Assembly (NCBI GenBank): GCA_964631745.1
Contig: CAZVWV010000168.1
Coordinates: 1-6,332 of the forward strand
Reading direction: 5' to 3'
Origin: CAZVWV01 sp964631745
GTDB taxonomy: Bacteria; Bdellovibrionota_C; UBA2361; JBGSMV01
DNA: 6,332 nucleotides
Under the pieces are notes generated by a model. The model did not search any database and had not been told where the DNA came from. It was given only the letters and a program-made list of their open reading frames with translations. The number at the start of each line of letters is the position of its first letter. Position 1 is the first letter of the stretch. Shown piece after piece: positions 1 through 5,661 of the stretch. The position numbers and the translations under genes were made by a program.

Positions 1-14
1 CCACGAGGTGGCAC

Positions 15-116
15 AAATTCTTAGGCCGATAGGCAGCAGCCGGTGCGAGCAGGTGCTGGCTACGCCCTAAACGGTAATGCCACTATAACCACCGGCCGAC
101 GAGTCGTCGGCGCTAC
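15..116 (-). repeat. Dispersed GC-rich structured repeat, copy A
   Basis: Positions 31-116 match the reverse complement of 6247-6332 at 81 of 86 positions without gaps. Positions 15-67 match the reverse complement of 3152-3204 at 45 of 53, so the element runs outward to at least position 15. It is richer in G+C than the genes beside it. It contains a perfect hairpin, GCCGACGA/TCGTCGGC (95-102 with 104-111, one-base loop), and a longer-range pairing GCCGGTG (39-45) with CACCGGC (90-96). No open reading frame, tRNA fold or T-run terminator is evident. It could be a REP/MITE-like non-autonomous element or a structured RNA; the sequence does not decide. The strand given is the one on which it reads in the same sense as copies B and C. 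Confidence 0.85.
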
Positions 117-167
117 CTGATACTCCTACCTCATCCTTGTAATCACATTCCCTCCGGAGTTTTTGAA

Positions 168-196
168 TTGCAAGAATTTGACTTAGCACCTAGAAC
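168..196 (+). promoter_or_regulatory. Candidate sigma70-type promoter for hslVU
   Basis: TTGCAA at 168-173 (four of six bases of the -35 consensus) is followed after 17 bases by TAGAAC at 191-196 (four of six of the -10 consensus). A start about seven bases further on would give a leader of roughly ten bases before the hslV ATG at 214. An overlapping TTGACT at 178-183 is a better -35 but has only AAGATT at a usable distance. I see no heat-shock sigma32 promoter and no complete CIRCE operator. Assignment is weak. Confidence 0.25.
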
Positions 197-213
197 CTAA
201 GAAGATTTAGGGG

Positions 214-750
214 ATGCATATTCACTCGACCACCATATTAGCCGTAAACCATCGTGACCGCTTGGTTTTTGCGGGAGACGGGCAGGTTACCCTCTCAAAT
301 ACTATCGTCAAGCACGGTGCTTGTAAGGTCAGACGTATCGAGAACGGCCCAGTTTTGGCCGGATTTGCGGGCTCTGCCGCTGATTCATTTAGTTTATTTG
401 AACGTTTCGAAGTTAAACTTAAGGAACACGGCGGCAAACTCGATCGCGCCGCGGTGGAGTTGGCCAAGGAATGGCGCTCCGATAAGTTTCTTAGAAAACT
501 TGAAGCTATGATGTTAGTGGGCAACAGAGCGCAATTATTTTTACTATCCGGAGTGGGGGATGTGATTCAACCCGATGACGGAGTTTGCGCGATCGGTTCT
601 GGCGGCACATATGCTCTCTCGGCCGCCCGCGCCTTAATGCGTCATGGACGGGAAGATTTATCTGCTCGTGATATCGCCGAGGCCTCCATGAAGATCGCCG
701 CCGAAATCTGCCCGTTTACTAACGACCGATTAGTGATAGAGGAGTTGTAA
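214..750 (+). CDS. hslV: HslV (ClpQ), threonine peptidase subunit of the HslVU protease
   Basis: Cytoplasmic N-terminal-nucleophile peptidase that forms the double-hexamer proteolytic core capped by HslU and degrades unfolded or regulatory proteins. The 178 residues are the usual family length. After a five-residue propeptide (MHIHS) comes the TTILAV start of the mature enzyme, so Thr6 is the expected nucleophile (Thr1 of the mature chain). The active-site partners are in place: Asp22 (mature Asp17) in AGDGQVTL, Lys38 (mature Lys33) in the CKVRR stretch, and Ser129 (mature Ser124) in IGSGG. The protein ends in VIEEL, near the usual C-terminus. The ATG at 214 is chosen because it puts a short propeptide before the Thr; its Shine-Dalgarno is poor (AGGGG directly abuts the ATG, AAGAAG lies further back). 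The stop TAA at 748-750 overlaps the hslU ATG by one base. Identification is secure. Confidence 0.97.
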   Translation: MHIHSTTILAVNHRDRLVFAGDGQVTLSNTIVKHGACKVRRIENGPVLAGFAGSAADSFSLFERFEVKLKEHGGKLDRAAVELAKEWRSDKFLRKLEAMMLVGNRAQLFLLSGVGDVIQPDDGVCAIGSGGTYALSAARALMRHGREDLSARDIAEASMKIAAEICPFTNDRLVIEEL

Positions 751-752
751 TG
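739..752 (+). promoter_or_regulatory. hslU ribosome binding site and TAATG stop-start overlap
   Basis: GAGGAG lies inside the last codons of hslV (739-744) five bases before the hslU ATG at 750-752. The A of the hslV TAA is the first base of the hslU ATG. This arrangement favours translational coupling, suited to keeping the two subunits in proportion. Confidence 0.75.
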
Positions 753-2207
753 TCCGCGCTTGCCCAAAAAGTTGTGGAGCTGCCAGTGAATGTAGGTATA
801 GACACACAGCTTACACCACGAGAAATTGTTAAAGAGCTTGACCGTTATATTATTTCTCAAAATGATGCCAAAAAAGCTGTGGCGGTTGCTCTTCGTAACA
901 GATGGCGCAGACTTCAGGTGAAAGGCGATATCAGCCAGGAGATTACCCCTAAAAATATCATCATGATGGGCCCGACCGGGGTCGGAAAAACCGAGATCGC
1001 TCGACGTTTGTCTAAACTAGCGCGCGCCCCGTTCGTGAAAGTTGAAGCTACTAAGTTTACCGAAGTTGGATATGTAGGACGCGATGTCGACGCCATCATA
1101 CGGGATTTAGTCGACGCCTCTTACCAACTTGTACGCGAGGAAGAACGTAAAAAAGTGCTGGCCAAGGCCGATGCGTTGGTCGAAGAGCGACTCTTGGATT
1201 ATTTACTGCCTGGCTCTGCTGCTCCAAAAGATGTCGACTTAGAAATTGAGTTAGATCTTACTGATAAAGAGTCCCAAGATTCACCACCCCAGCCGAGTGT
1301 CGACCCGGCCCAACGTCAGAGTTTAATTCGTTCCCGTGAAAAACTAAGAGAGATGCTTCGTGACGGCAAAATCGAAGAGCGCATTATTGAGATAGAAACC
1401 CAGCGCCAGGTGCAAACTCAGATGCAAGTGCTTGGCCCCCAAGGTTTCGCCGAAATAGAGGGACAAATTAAAGATCTCTTCTCTAATATGGTTCCCAAGC
1501 AAAAAGACCTAAAAAAGCTTAAAATTTCTGAGGCCAGAGAGATTTTGCGCGGAGAGGAACAAGACGCCCTGCTCGATCACGAAAAGGTCTGCCGACTCGC
1601 TATCCAACGGGCAGAGGAGAGCGGCATAGTATTTATAGATGAGATCGACAAAATTTGCGGCGCCGGAAGTGCTGGTAAAGGTCCGGACGTATCGCGCGAG
1701 GGGGTGCAACGGGATCTTTTGCCTTTAGTGGAAGGTTCAACCGTCGGGACCAAATACGGAATCTGCAACACGGATCACGTGCTCTTTATAGCCTCGGGCG
1801 CGTTTCATATCTCAAAACCTTCAGACCTTATGCCAGAGTTTCAAGGTCGCTTTCCGATAAGAGTTGAACTTCAAAGCCTCACGCCGGATGATTTTGTGCG
1901 GATTCTTACAGAGCCGGAGAACGCCCTGACTAAGCAGTACCAAGAGCTCCTAAAGACCGAGCAGGTCGAGGTGCAGTTTCTACCGGAAGCCATCAGAGAA
2001 CTTGCTAATCTTACTGCGGAAGTTAACTCCAATACGGAAAATATCGGCGCGAGACGTTTACACACCTTGCTCGAAAAGGTCCTGGAAGACGTGGCCTTTG
2101 CTGCCGAGGACTACCGCGATAAGACGGTTATTGTCGACAAGGAATTTGTCTCAAGAAAGCTTCACGGCATAGTGAAGGATCGGGATCTCTCGCGATTCGT
2201 GTTATAG
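750..2207 (+). CDS. hslU: HslU (ClpY), AAA+ unfoldase of the HslVU protease
   Basis: Hexameric ATPase that recognises, unfolds and threads substrates into HslV. The N-terminal domain opens with LTPREIVKELDRYIISQ (21-37). Walker A is GPTGVGKT (74-81), the substrate-gripping pore loop is GYVG (107-110), and Walker B is IVFIDE (293-298). A GRF segment (366-368) lies in the conserved EFQGRFPIRVEL region, and sensor 2 is GARR (433-436). The C-terminal DLSRFVL (479-485) is the tail that docks into HslV and is almost the E. coli DLSRFIL. The intermediate I-domain lies about 115-245. At 485 residues it is some 40 longer than E. coli HslU (443); the extra length includes an acidic then Pro/Ser-rich stretch at about 160-186. 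It starts on the ATG overlapping the hslV stop. Ends in TAG at 2205-2207. Confidence 0.97.
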   Translation: MSALAQKVVELPVNVGIDTQLTPREIVKELDRYIISQNDAKKAVAVALRNRWRRLQVKGDISQEITPKNIIMMGPTGVGKTEIARRLSKLARAPFVKVEATKFTEVGYVGRDVDAIIRDLVDASYQLVREEERKKVLAKADALVEERLLDYLLPGSAAPKDVDLEIELDLTDKESQDSPPQPSVDPAQRQSLIRSREKLREMLRDGKIEERIIEIETQRQVQTQMQVLGPQGFAEIEGQIKDLFSNMVPKQKDLKKLKISEAREILRGEEQDALLDHEKVCRLAIQRAEESGIVFIDEIDKICGAGSAGKGPDVSREGVQRDLLPLVEGSTVGTKYGICNTDHVLFIASGAFHISKPSDLMPEFQGRFPIRVELQSLTPDDFVRILTEPENALTKQYQELLKTEQVEVQFLPEAIRELANLTAEVNSNTENIGARRLHTLLEKVLEDVAFAAEDYRDKTVIVDKEFVSRKLHGIVKDRDLSRFVL

Positions 2208-2210
2208 ATC

Positions 2211-2230
2211 ACTTTGAATGTATTCAAAGT
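2211..2230. promoter_or_regulatory. Perfect inverted repeat spanning the methyltransferase start codon
   Basis: ACTTTGAAT (2211-2219) is followed by GT and then by its exact reverse complement ATTCAAAGT (2222-2230). The ATG at 2218-2220 sits at the tip of the left arm. In RNA the arms could pair and hide the start codon; as DNA it could be a protein-binding dyad. There is no T-run, so it is not an ordinary intrinsic terminator for hslVU. A regulatory role is inference only. Confidence 0.45.
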
Positions 2231-3159
2231 ACCTCATTAAACTCGCGGCGGAACTTTTTGACGATGCGCAGTCACGAGAGCGTTTCGCCGAATGTGTAAT
2301 GAACCCGTGTGGCGGGGTCAAATCGCTGATTTGGATAAAAGACCGACCAGCACAAATCCCCTTCAAACTGCTCCCGAAAACCTCATTTGAACCTGAATTT
2401 GTGGATGCGGTTGCGGCAGACGAGACACCTGGCAGTCAAGATTTACACGAAGAGGGCTATTATTACTGCTTAGACCGCTCTTCAGTATTTAGCGCTTCGG
2501 CGATTTCCGAAATAAAACTATCGGCCCCTCGCATCCTAGATATGTGCGCTTCGCCCGGCGGCAAGAGTATCTTTGCGTTTAGAGCTCTTAAACCGAGCCT
2601 CATGATCTCCAATGAAGTCATCGGAAAAAGACTGGGCGCATTGATATCAAATCTTAAACGACTCGGCATCGCTCCAGTCTCCGTTACCAGTTCAGATTCA
2701 AAAGTGTGGGCCAACCAGTGTGCTCAAGCGTTTGATGTAGTCTTAGCGGATGTTCCCTGTTCTGGGCAAAGCCTAATCCGTAAAGCTTCGGAAGCTCCGG
2801 GTTGCTTTCACCCCGCCACTGTGAATATGAATTCGAACCGTCAGAAACGAATCCTGGCTAACTCGCTTCAAACAGTCGCTCCAGGAGGATACCTGTCGTA
2901 TATGACCTGTACATTTTCGCCCGCTGAAAATGAGCGTGTGATTGAGTGGGCCCTAAAAAAATTTCCAAATTTTATGCCCACCAAAGTAGCGCACCTCATT
3001 GAGTTTCAGTCTACTTTGACGGAGCGGCCTTGCTACAGGCTCTGGCCCCAACAAGGGCTCGGCGCAGGAGGCTTTGTGTGTTTACTTAAGAATACGCAGG
3101 AATTATTGCCTGCGGAAGAGCCCTCACCGGAATTGCCACGGGCAGCTTGGCGGGCGTAG
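2218..3159 (+). CDS. RNA m5C methyltransferase, NOL1/NOP2/Sun family (RsmB/RsmF-like)
   Basis: SAM-dependent enzyme expected to methylate cytosine C5 in rRNA or tRNA in the cytoplasm. SAM-binding motif I is DMCASPGGKS (108-117), followed by a motif II-like ISNEVIGKRLGALISNLKRLG (130-150), whose NE is typical of the RsmF/NSUN style. Motif IV is ADVPCSGQ (177-184) with Cys181 needed for product release, and motif VI is MTCTFSPAENERV (229-241) with the expected catalytic Cys231. RLWPQQGLGAGGFVCLL (274-290) is the usual last strand. At 313 residues it is a core enzyme: the NusB-like domain of RsmB (429 aa) and the PUA-like C-terminal part of RsmF (479 aa) are absent, so the substrate site cannot be assigned. 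The ATG at 2218 directly follows an in-frame TGA and lacks a clear Shine-Dalgarno. It lies 10 bases after the hslU stop, so coupling to hslU is plausible. About 20 residues follow the core fold, and its TAG stop lies within repeat copy B. Confidence 0.9.
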   Translation: MYSKYLIKLAAELFDDAQSRERFAECVMNPCGGVKSLIWIKDRPAQIPFKLLPKTSFEPEFVDAVAADETPGSQDLHEEGYYYCLDRSSVFSASAISEIKLSAPRILDMCASPGGKSIFAFRALKPSLMISNEVIGKRLGALISNLKRLGIAPVSVTSSDSKVWANQCAQAFDVVLADVPCSGQSLIRKASEAPGCFHPATVNMNSNRQKRILANSLQTVAPGGYLSYMTCTFSPAENERVIEWALKKFPNFMPTKVAHLIEFQSTLTERPCYRLWPQQGLGAGGFVCLLKNTQELLPAEEPSPELPRAAWRA

Positions 3160-3204
3160 TCACCACCTGCTCGCACTTGCTGCTGCCTGTCGGCTAAAAA
3201 ATTT
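3152..3204 (+). repeat. Dispersed structured repeat, partial copy B
   Basis: 3152-3188 matches 6296-6332 (same strand) at 34 of 37 positions. 3152-3204 matches the reverse complement of 15-67 at 45 of 53. Only the half running from GGGCGTAG through GCTGCTGCCT to the AATTT end is present; the half carrying the strong GCCGACGA hairpin is missing, and the sequence upstream of 3152 is methyltransferase coding sequence. The first bases of the repeat encode the last methyltransferase residues and its TAG stop (3157-3159). Copy B is direct to C and inverted to A. Confidence 0.8.
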
Positions 3205-3232
3205 AGTAAAACTTCTCGGCACCGGCCGGCGA

Positions 3233-3694
3233 ATGGGTTATAGTCTCTTTATGGCTGCGGTTGTATTGCATCAACAAATGGTAGGCGTTTCACCAGATCT
3301 TGAGGTATCAGAGGATCCGGTTATAGACGCAACCGCAAGTGAACTGACACTTCTGCATGGTGGAGCTGACATCAGACACCTTCAGCAACAAAACAATTTC
3401 AACCCGTTGCTTACCCACGCCTCGGCCCTTCAAAAGCTTGCCGCTCATGGCAACTGGGAACGTCTGACGCCGGAGGATGTGCAAGAGCTCGGCAATTTAG
3501 GACTTATACCGACTGAAGAAAGAGGCCAAGATCTCCATGAAATTGCAATGGAATTGGCTAGCGCACGTCTCAATCTTCTTGAATGCCCCGACCGTTGCGA
3601 GATACCTGGGGAAATTGTCATACGCGCATTAGGAATAAAGGACTATTGGCGATTAATGATTCATTTAGCGATTCGGCGTTCTTCCTTGGATTGA
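3233..3694 (+). CDS. Unrecognised small protein downstream of the methyltransferase
   Basis: I do not recognise this protein. From the ATG at 3233 it has 153 residues; an in-frame ATG at 3251 would give 147. The open frame extends upstream to 3074, but that part overlaps the methyltransferase and runs through repeat copy B, so a start after the repeat is more likely. Neither ATG has a convincing Shine-Dalgarno. After a short hydrophobic start (MGYSLFMAAVVL) the chain is soluble-looking, probably mostly helical and acidic in its middle (WERLTPEDVQELGNLGLIPTE), with a more basic end (YWRLMIHLAIRRSSLD). Cysteines occur only in LLECPDRCEIPG, a CPxxC-like pair with no second pair, so not a clear zinc finger. 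It ends 23 bases before the stop of the convergent pilin operon. The open frame is long enough to be credible; product unknown. Confidence 0.55.
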   Translation: MGYSLFMAAVVLHQQMVGVSPDLEVSEDPVIDATASELTLLHGGADIRHLQQQNNFNPLLTHASALQKLAAHGNWERLTPEDVQELGNLGLIPTEERGQDLHEIAMELASARLNLLECPDRCEIPGEIVIRALGIKDYWRLMIHLAIRRSSLD

Positions 3695-3717
3695 AGTCCA
3701 GACGAGACAGTCTCTCC

Positions 3718-4548
3718 CTATTGCAGCCCCGTAACAATCAACTCCCGCACAGCCGGATAAACCTCGTTAGTGCCGGTGTTTTCGTGGCTTGGCATAAATA
3801 TTCCCTTGGCTGCGATCACACGAAGATTAGCCGCCGGGGCCAGCGAGTTTAAAAGCACGCTGCCAGTTAGCGATAGCAGCGTTAAACTCTTTTGGGAGGC
3901 AGCCTCGATCTGGTTTATAATGATATCTCCTGCGCAAATAAGTAACAGATTCTCAGCTAGATTAACTTTACCTTTGACTTCGCAATAGCCAAACACTAGA
4001 AGCTTCCCGATCAAAACCGCATCACCTGCGATCGCCAGATTGGAATTTAAGTACTGGCCGGCCAAAAATTCCCCGGCGGCGCTTTGACAGGTTTCGTTCC
4101 CTTTATATGCGGCCGGAGTCAGGCCCGTTCCGTACAGAGTCGTGAATTTTGGCGCTTCGTCGATTGAGTCCGTGCAAGGAATAATTTGCTCGGCACGAAT
4201 ATCAAATACTGGCGGGGCAGCGTAGCTCGACAGATCAAGTCGGATATTTGAGAGTAGAATTTCTTTGTCACCCTGTAATACGCATATCCGTCGCTCCGTT
4301 TCAAATTTTCCAACTTTGACCAAGAAAGTCTGGCAACTAGTAGATATCTCGGGCGGGGACTCGAACGGTTGAAGCGACTCAAATGCCTGCTTGCTTCCTT
4401 CCAAGCGACTTATGGCCGCGTGCTGCTCTTCAACGTACATCTGCACTAAGTCTTGACTAGCCTGGTAGATGAGTAGCGCCAAGCAAATGAGGATGGCCAA
4501 GACAAACAGCACAGCCACGGTTACAAAAGCGTTCTGATTCTCTTTCAT
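3718..4548 (-). CDS. PilX/GspK-position minor pilin-like protein with a solenoid-like C-terminal half
   Basis: Last gene of a four-gene pseudopilin operon. A short polar N-terminus (MKENQNA) precedes FVTVAVLFVLAILICLALLIY (8-28), a pilin-type membrane helix. Cleavage would fall after Ala7 rather than the usual Gly, and the Glu at mature position 5 is absent (Ala). Missing Glu5 is characteristic of GspK in type II secretion, which caps the pseudopilus tip, so operon position and sequence agree on PilX/GspK. A helical stretch (30-60) follows. Residues about 165-250 are unusual: short hydrophobic strands with Gly/Asn turns (AIAGDAVLIG, VFGYCEVKGKVNL, LLLICAGDIII, LTLLSLTGSVLL, LRVIAAKGIF), suggesting a beta-solenoid rather than the GspK alpha-domain. 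Seven cysteines (22, 72, 89, 125, 154, 189, 204) leave room for disulfides outside the cell. The ATG overlaps the upstream stop as ATGA and has no Shine-Dalgarno, so it depends on coupling. Confidence 0.8.
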   Translation of the reverse strand: MKENQNAFVTVAVLFVLAILICLALLIYQASQDLVQMYVEEQHAAISRLEGSKQAFESLQPFESPPEISTSCQTFLVKVGKFETERRICVLQGDKEILLSNIRLDLSSYAAPPVFDIRAEQIIPCTDSIDEAPKFTTLYGTGLTPAAYKGNETCQSAAGEFLAGQYLNSNLAIAGDAVLIGKLLVFGYCEVKGKVNLAENLLLICAGDIIINQIEAASQKSLTLLSLTGSVLLNSLAPAANLRVIAAKGIFMPSHENTGTNEVYPAVRELIVTGLQ

Positions 4549-5411
4549 CGCCAGTTTAAGATATATGTTAAATAATTGGCGTGCTTGAATTGATTGTGCA
4601 GGGTATGGAGTTCGATAGAATTCTCTTCCGTCTCAAGACTCGTCGTCAAAAATATTAACTGTGCGACCTGTGCCGCATCGATCTTAATGCGCTTTGCCAA
4701 CAATGGCTCAGAGAGCGGTTGATTCTCTATGTTCTGGCTGCCTTTGTGGGAAAGGTAGCGCAGCTCCCCGGTAGAAGCCTGATAGATGGTGTAATGCGCG
4801 AGGATTGGCACTATTAATCTTAGATTGGCGAGTTTCGCGGGGTCGCTCGGCATGATGCTCATGCTTTTTGAAGTTGCAAGATTTAGGCGGTAACAGTTGG
4901 CGGACTCCGCCATCACGGGCCCATCTAGCTCATAGGCGGCTTGCATAGAAAACCCTAGATAGCCTTGATATAAGTTCGGTGTAAAAGCTCCACCTGATTT
5001 TTTGCATCCTCTAAAACTGACAACGCCCGGGCCAAATGTTAAAGGAATCACTTTAATAGCATCGGCCAAAACCAGCTCAAGTCCGGTAATTGCGGTGCTC
5101 TCGGGGCTGGGTGGGTGAGCGCTTGTCATGACCGGATTGGAAGAAGCATCGGTAAAGGTGACCGCGCCGTTAGGATGAATTCTAGGCTGAATTGCAAAAG
5201 CATGCCCGTCATACTGACTGAGCAAAGACTGCAAGCTGCTTTTTAACTGCATGGCCTCAAAATAAAGTCGCCGTTCCTTTGATATGAATAGATAAGAAAA
5301 AACCGTGTGATGCAAAGCGCTTCCCACGCTCAGCAAGAGAATCGAGCCGACAAGCAGGGAAACAAGCGCCTCTAAGGTCACAAACCCGATTTGCGAAGAT
5401 GCCTTATTCAA
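4545..5411 (-). CDS. PilW/GspJ-like minor pseudopilin
   Basis: Class III prepilin. Leader MNKASSQIG is followed by FVTLEALVSLLVGSILLLSVG (10-30). The prepilin peptidase (PilD) would cut after Gly9 and methylate Phe10, and Glu14 is the conserved Glu5 of the mature chain. A helix continues to about 65, then a beta-rich globular domain to residue 288, with only two cysteines (136, 173), plausibly a disulfide. Length and operon position fit PilW or GspJ, which help prime pilus or pseudopilus assembly in the inner membrane and periplasm. The start is TTG at 5411-5409, chosen because an 11-base Shine-Dalgarno lies six bases before it and because it gives a normal leader. It overlaps the end of the preceding gene by eight bases and the next gene by four. 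It could equally belong to a type II secretion or a type IV pilus system. Confidence 0.85.
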   Translation of the reverse strand: MNKASSQIGFVTLEALVSLLVGSILLLSVGSALHHTVFSYLFISKERRLYFEAMQLKSSLQSLLSQYDGHAFAIQPRIHPNGAVTFTDASSNPVMTSAHPPSPESTAITGLELVLADAIKVIPLTFGPGVVSFRGCKKSGGAFTPNLYQGYLGFSMQAAYELDGPVMAESANCYRLNLATSKSMSIMPSDPAKLANLRLIVPILAHYTIYQASTGELRYLSHKGSQNIENQPLSEPLLAKRIKIDAAQVAQLIFLTTSLETEENSIELHTLHNQFKHANYLTYILNWR

Positions 5412-5649
5412 AGATCACCTCCTGCCTCTCTCCCAACGTGCAAATTAAATTACTAGAACCGTACCAGGCTACCTCGGGATGGCAGAGTGTAGTTAAATTT
5501 TCCGGATTAATTTCAATTGAGCGCAAAGCTTTAGTGCGCGAATGGTCGGCTTGGCTGCACAGTGATAACGCCTTTTCCCTTAGTAAGAGCGGCGCAATCA
5601 GCAATAAGCTTACAAGCAAAAGCGCCAAAGTTGTTTCAAGAAGGCTCAC
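5404..5649 (-). CDS. Short leaderless pilin-like protein in the PilV/GspI position
   Basis: 81 residues. The N-terminus reads MSLLETTLALLLVSLLLIA: this is the mature pilin pattern (position 1, Ser2, Leu3, Leu4, Glu5, then a hydrophobic helix) with Met in place of Phe1 and no leader. The codons just upstream (GGA TAC AAA) follow directly on a TAA, so no Gly-ended leader can be encoded in this frame. The GTG start at 5649 is supported by TAAGGA six bases before it. After the helix come LLLREKAL and a small domain with three cysteines (31, 56, 70), shorter than typical PilV/GspI. Position between GspH-like and GspJ-like genes argues for the I/PilV role, a small minor pilin binding its J and K neighbours. 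How it is inserted without leader charges is unclear; it may be a degraded gene or a real variant that bypasses prepilin peptidase. Confidence 0.75.
   Translation of the reverse strand: MSLLETTLALLLVSLLLIAPLLLREKALSLCSQADHSRTKALRSIEINPENLTTLCHPEVAWYGSSNLICTLGERQEVIFE
5413..5423 (-). promoter_or_regulatory. Very strong Shine-Dalgarno for the PilW/GspJ-like gene
   Basis: On the minus strand AGGAGGTGATC is an 11-base match to the anti-Shine-Dalgarno end of typical bacterial 16S rRNA. Six bases separate AGGAGG from the TTG at 5411. It lies inside the last codons of the upstream gene and decides the start, since no ATG is placed to give a prepilin leader. Confidence 0.85.
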
Positions 5650-5655
5650 TTTGTA

Positions 5656-5661
5656 TCCTTA
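5656..5661 (-). promoter_or_regulatory. Ribosome binding site fixing the leaderless pilin start
   Basis: TAAGGA on the minus strand combines the stop codon of the FimT/GspH-like gene with a Shine-Dalgarno six bases before the GTG at 5649-5647. It is the reason to accept a start exactly at the mature pilin N-terminus. Confidence 0.7.

Noticed and set aside
150..165. Terminator before hslV (CTCCGGAG then TTTTT)
   Set aside because: The eight-base palindrome leaves no loop and at most a very short stem, and there is no upstream gene in the window for it to serve.
183..211. CIRCE (HrcA) operator upstream of hslV
   Set aside because: TTAGCAC at 183-189 resembles a left half-site, but no matching GAGTGCTAA follows at the required nine-base spacing.
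3074..3232. N-terminal extension of the small gene back to 3074
   Set aside because: It overlaps the conserved methyltransferase C-terminus in another frame and runs through repeat copy B; its Arg/His/Cys-rich translation looks like frame shadow.
3704..3714. Intrinsic terminator between the convergent operons
   Set aside because: GAGAC-A-GTCTC is a five-base dyad with a one-base loop and no T-run on either side, so it does not meet terminator criteria.
3583..3852. Plus-strand frame crossing the convergent junction
   Set aside because: It overlaps both the small gene and the 3' end of the PilX/GspK-like gene and has no recognisable features.
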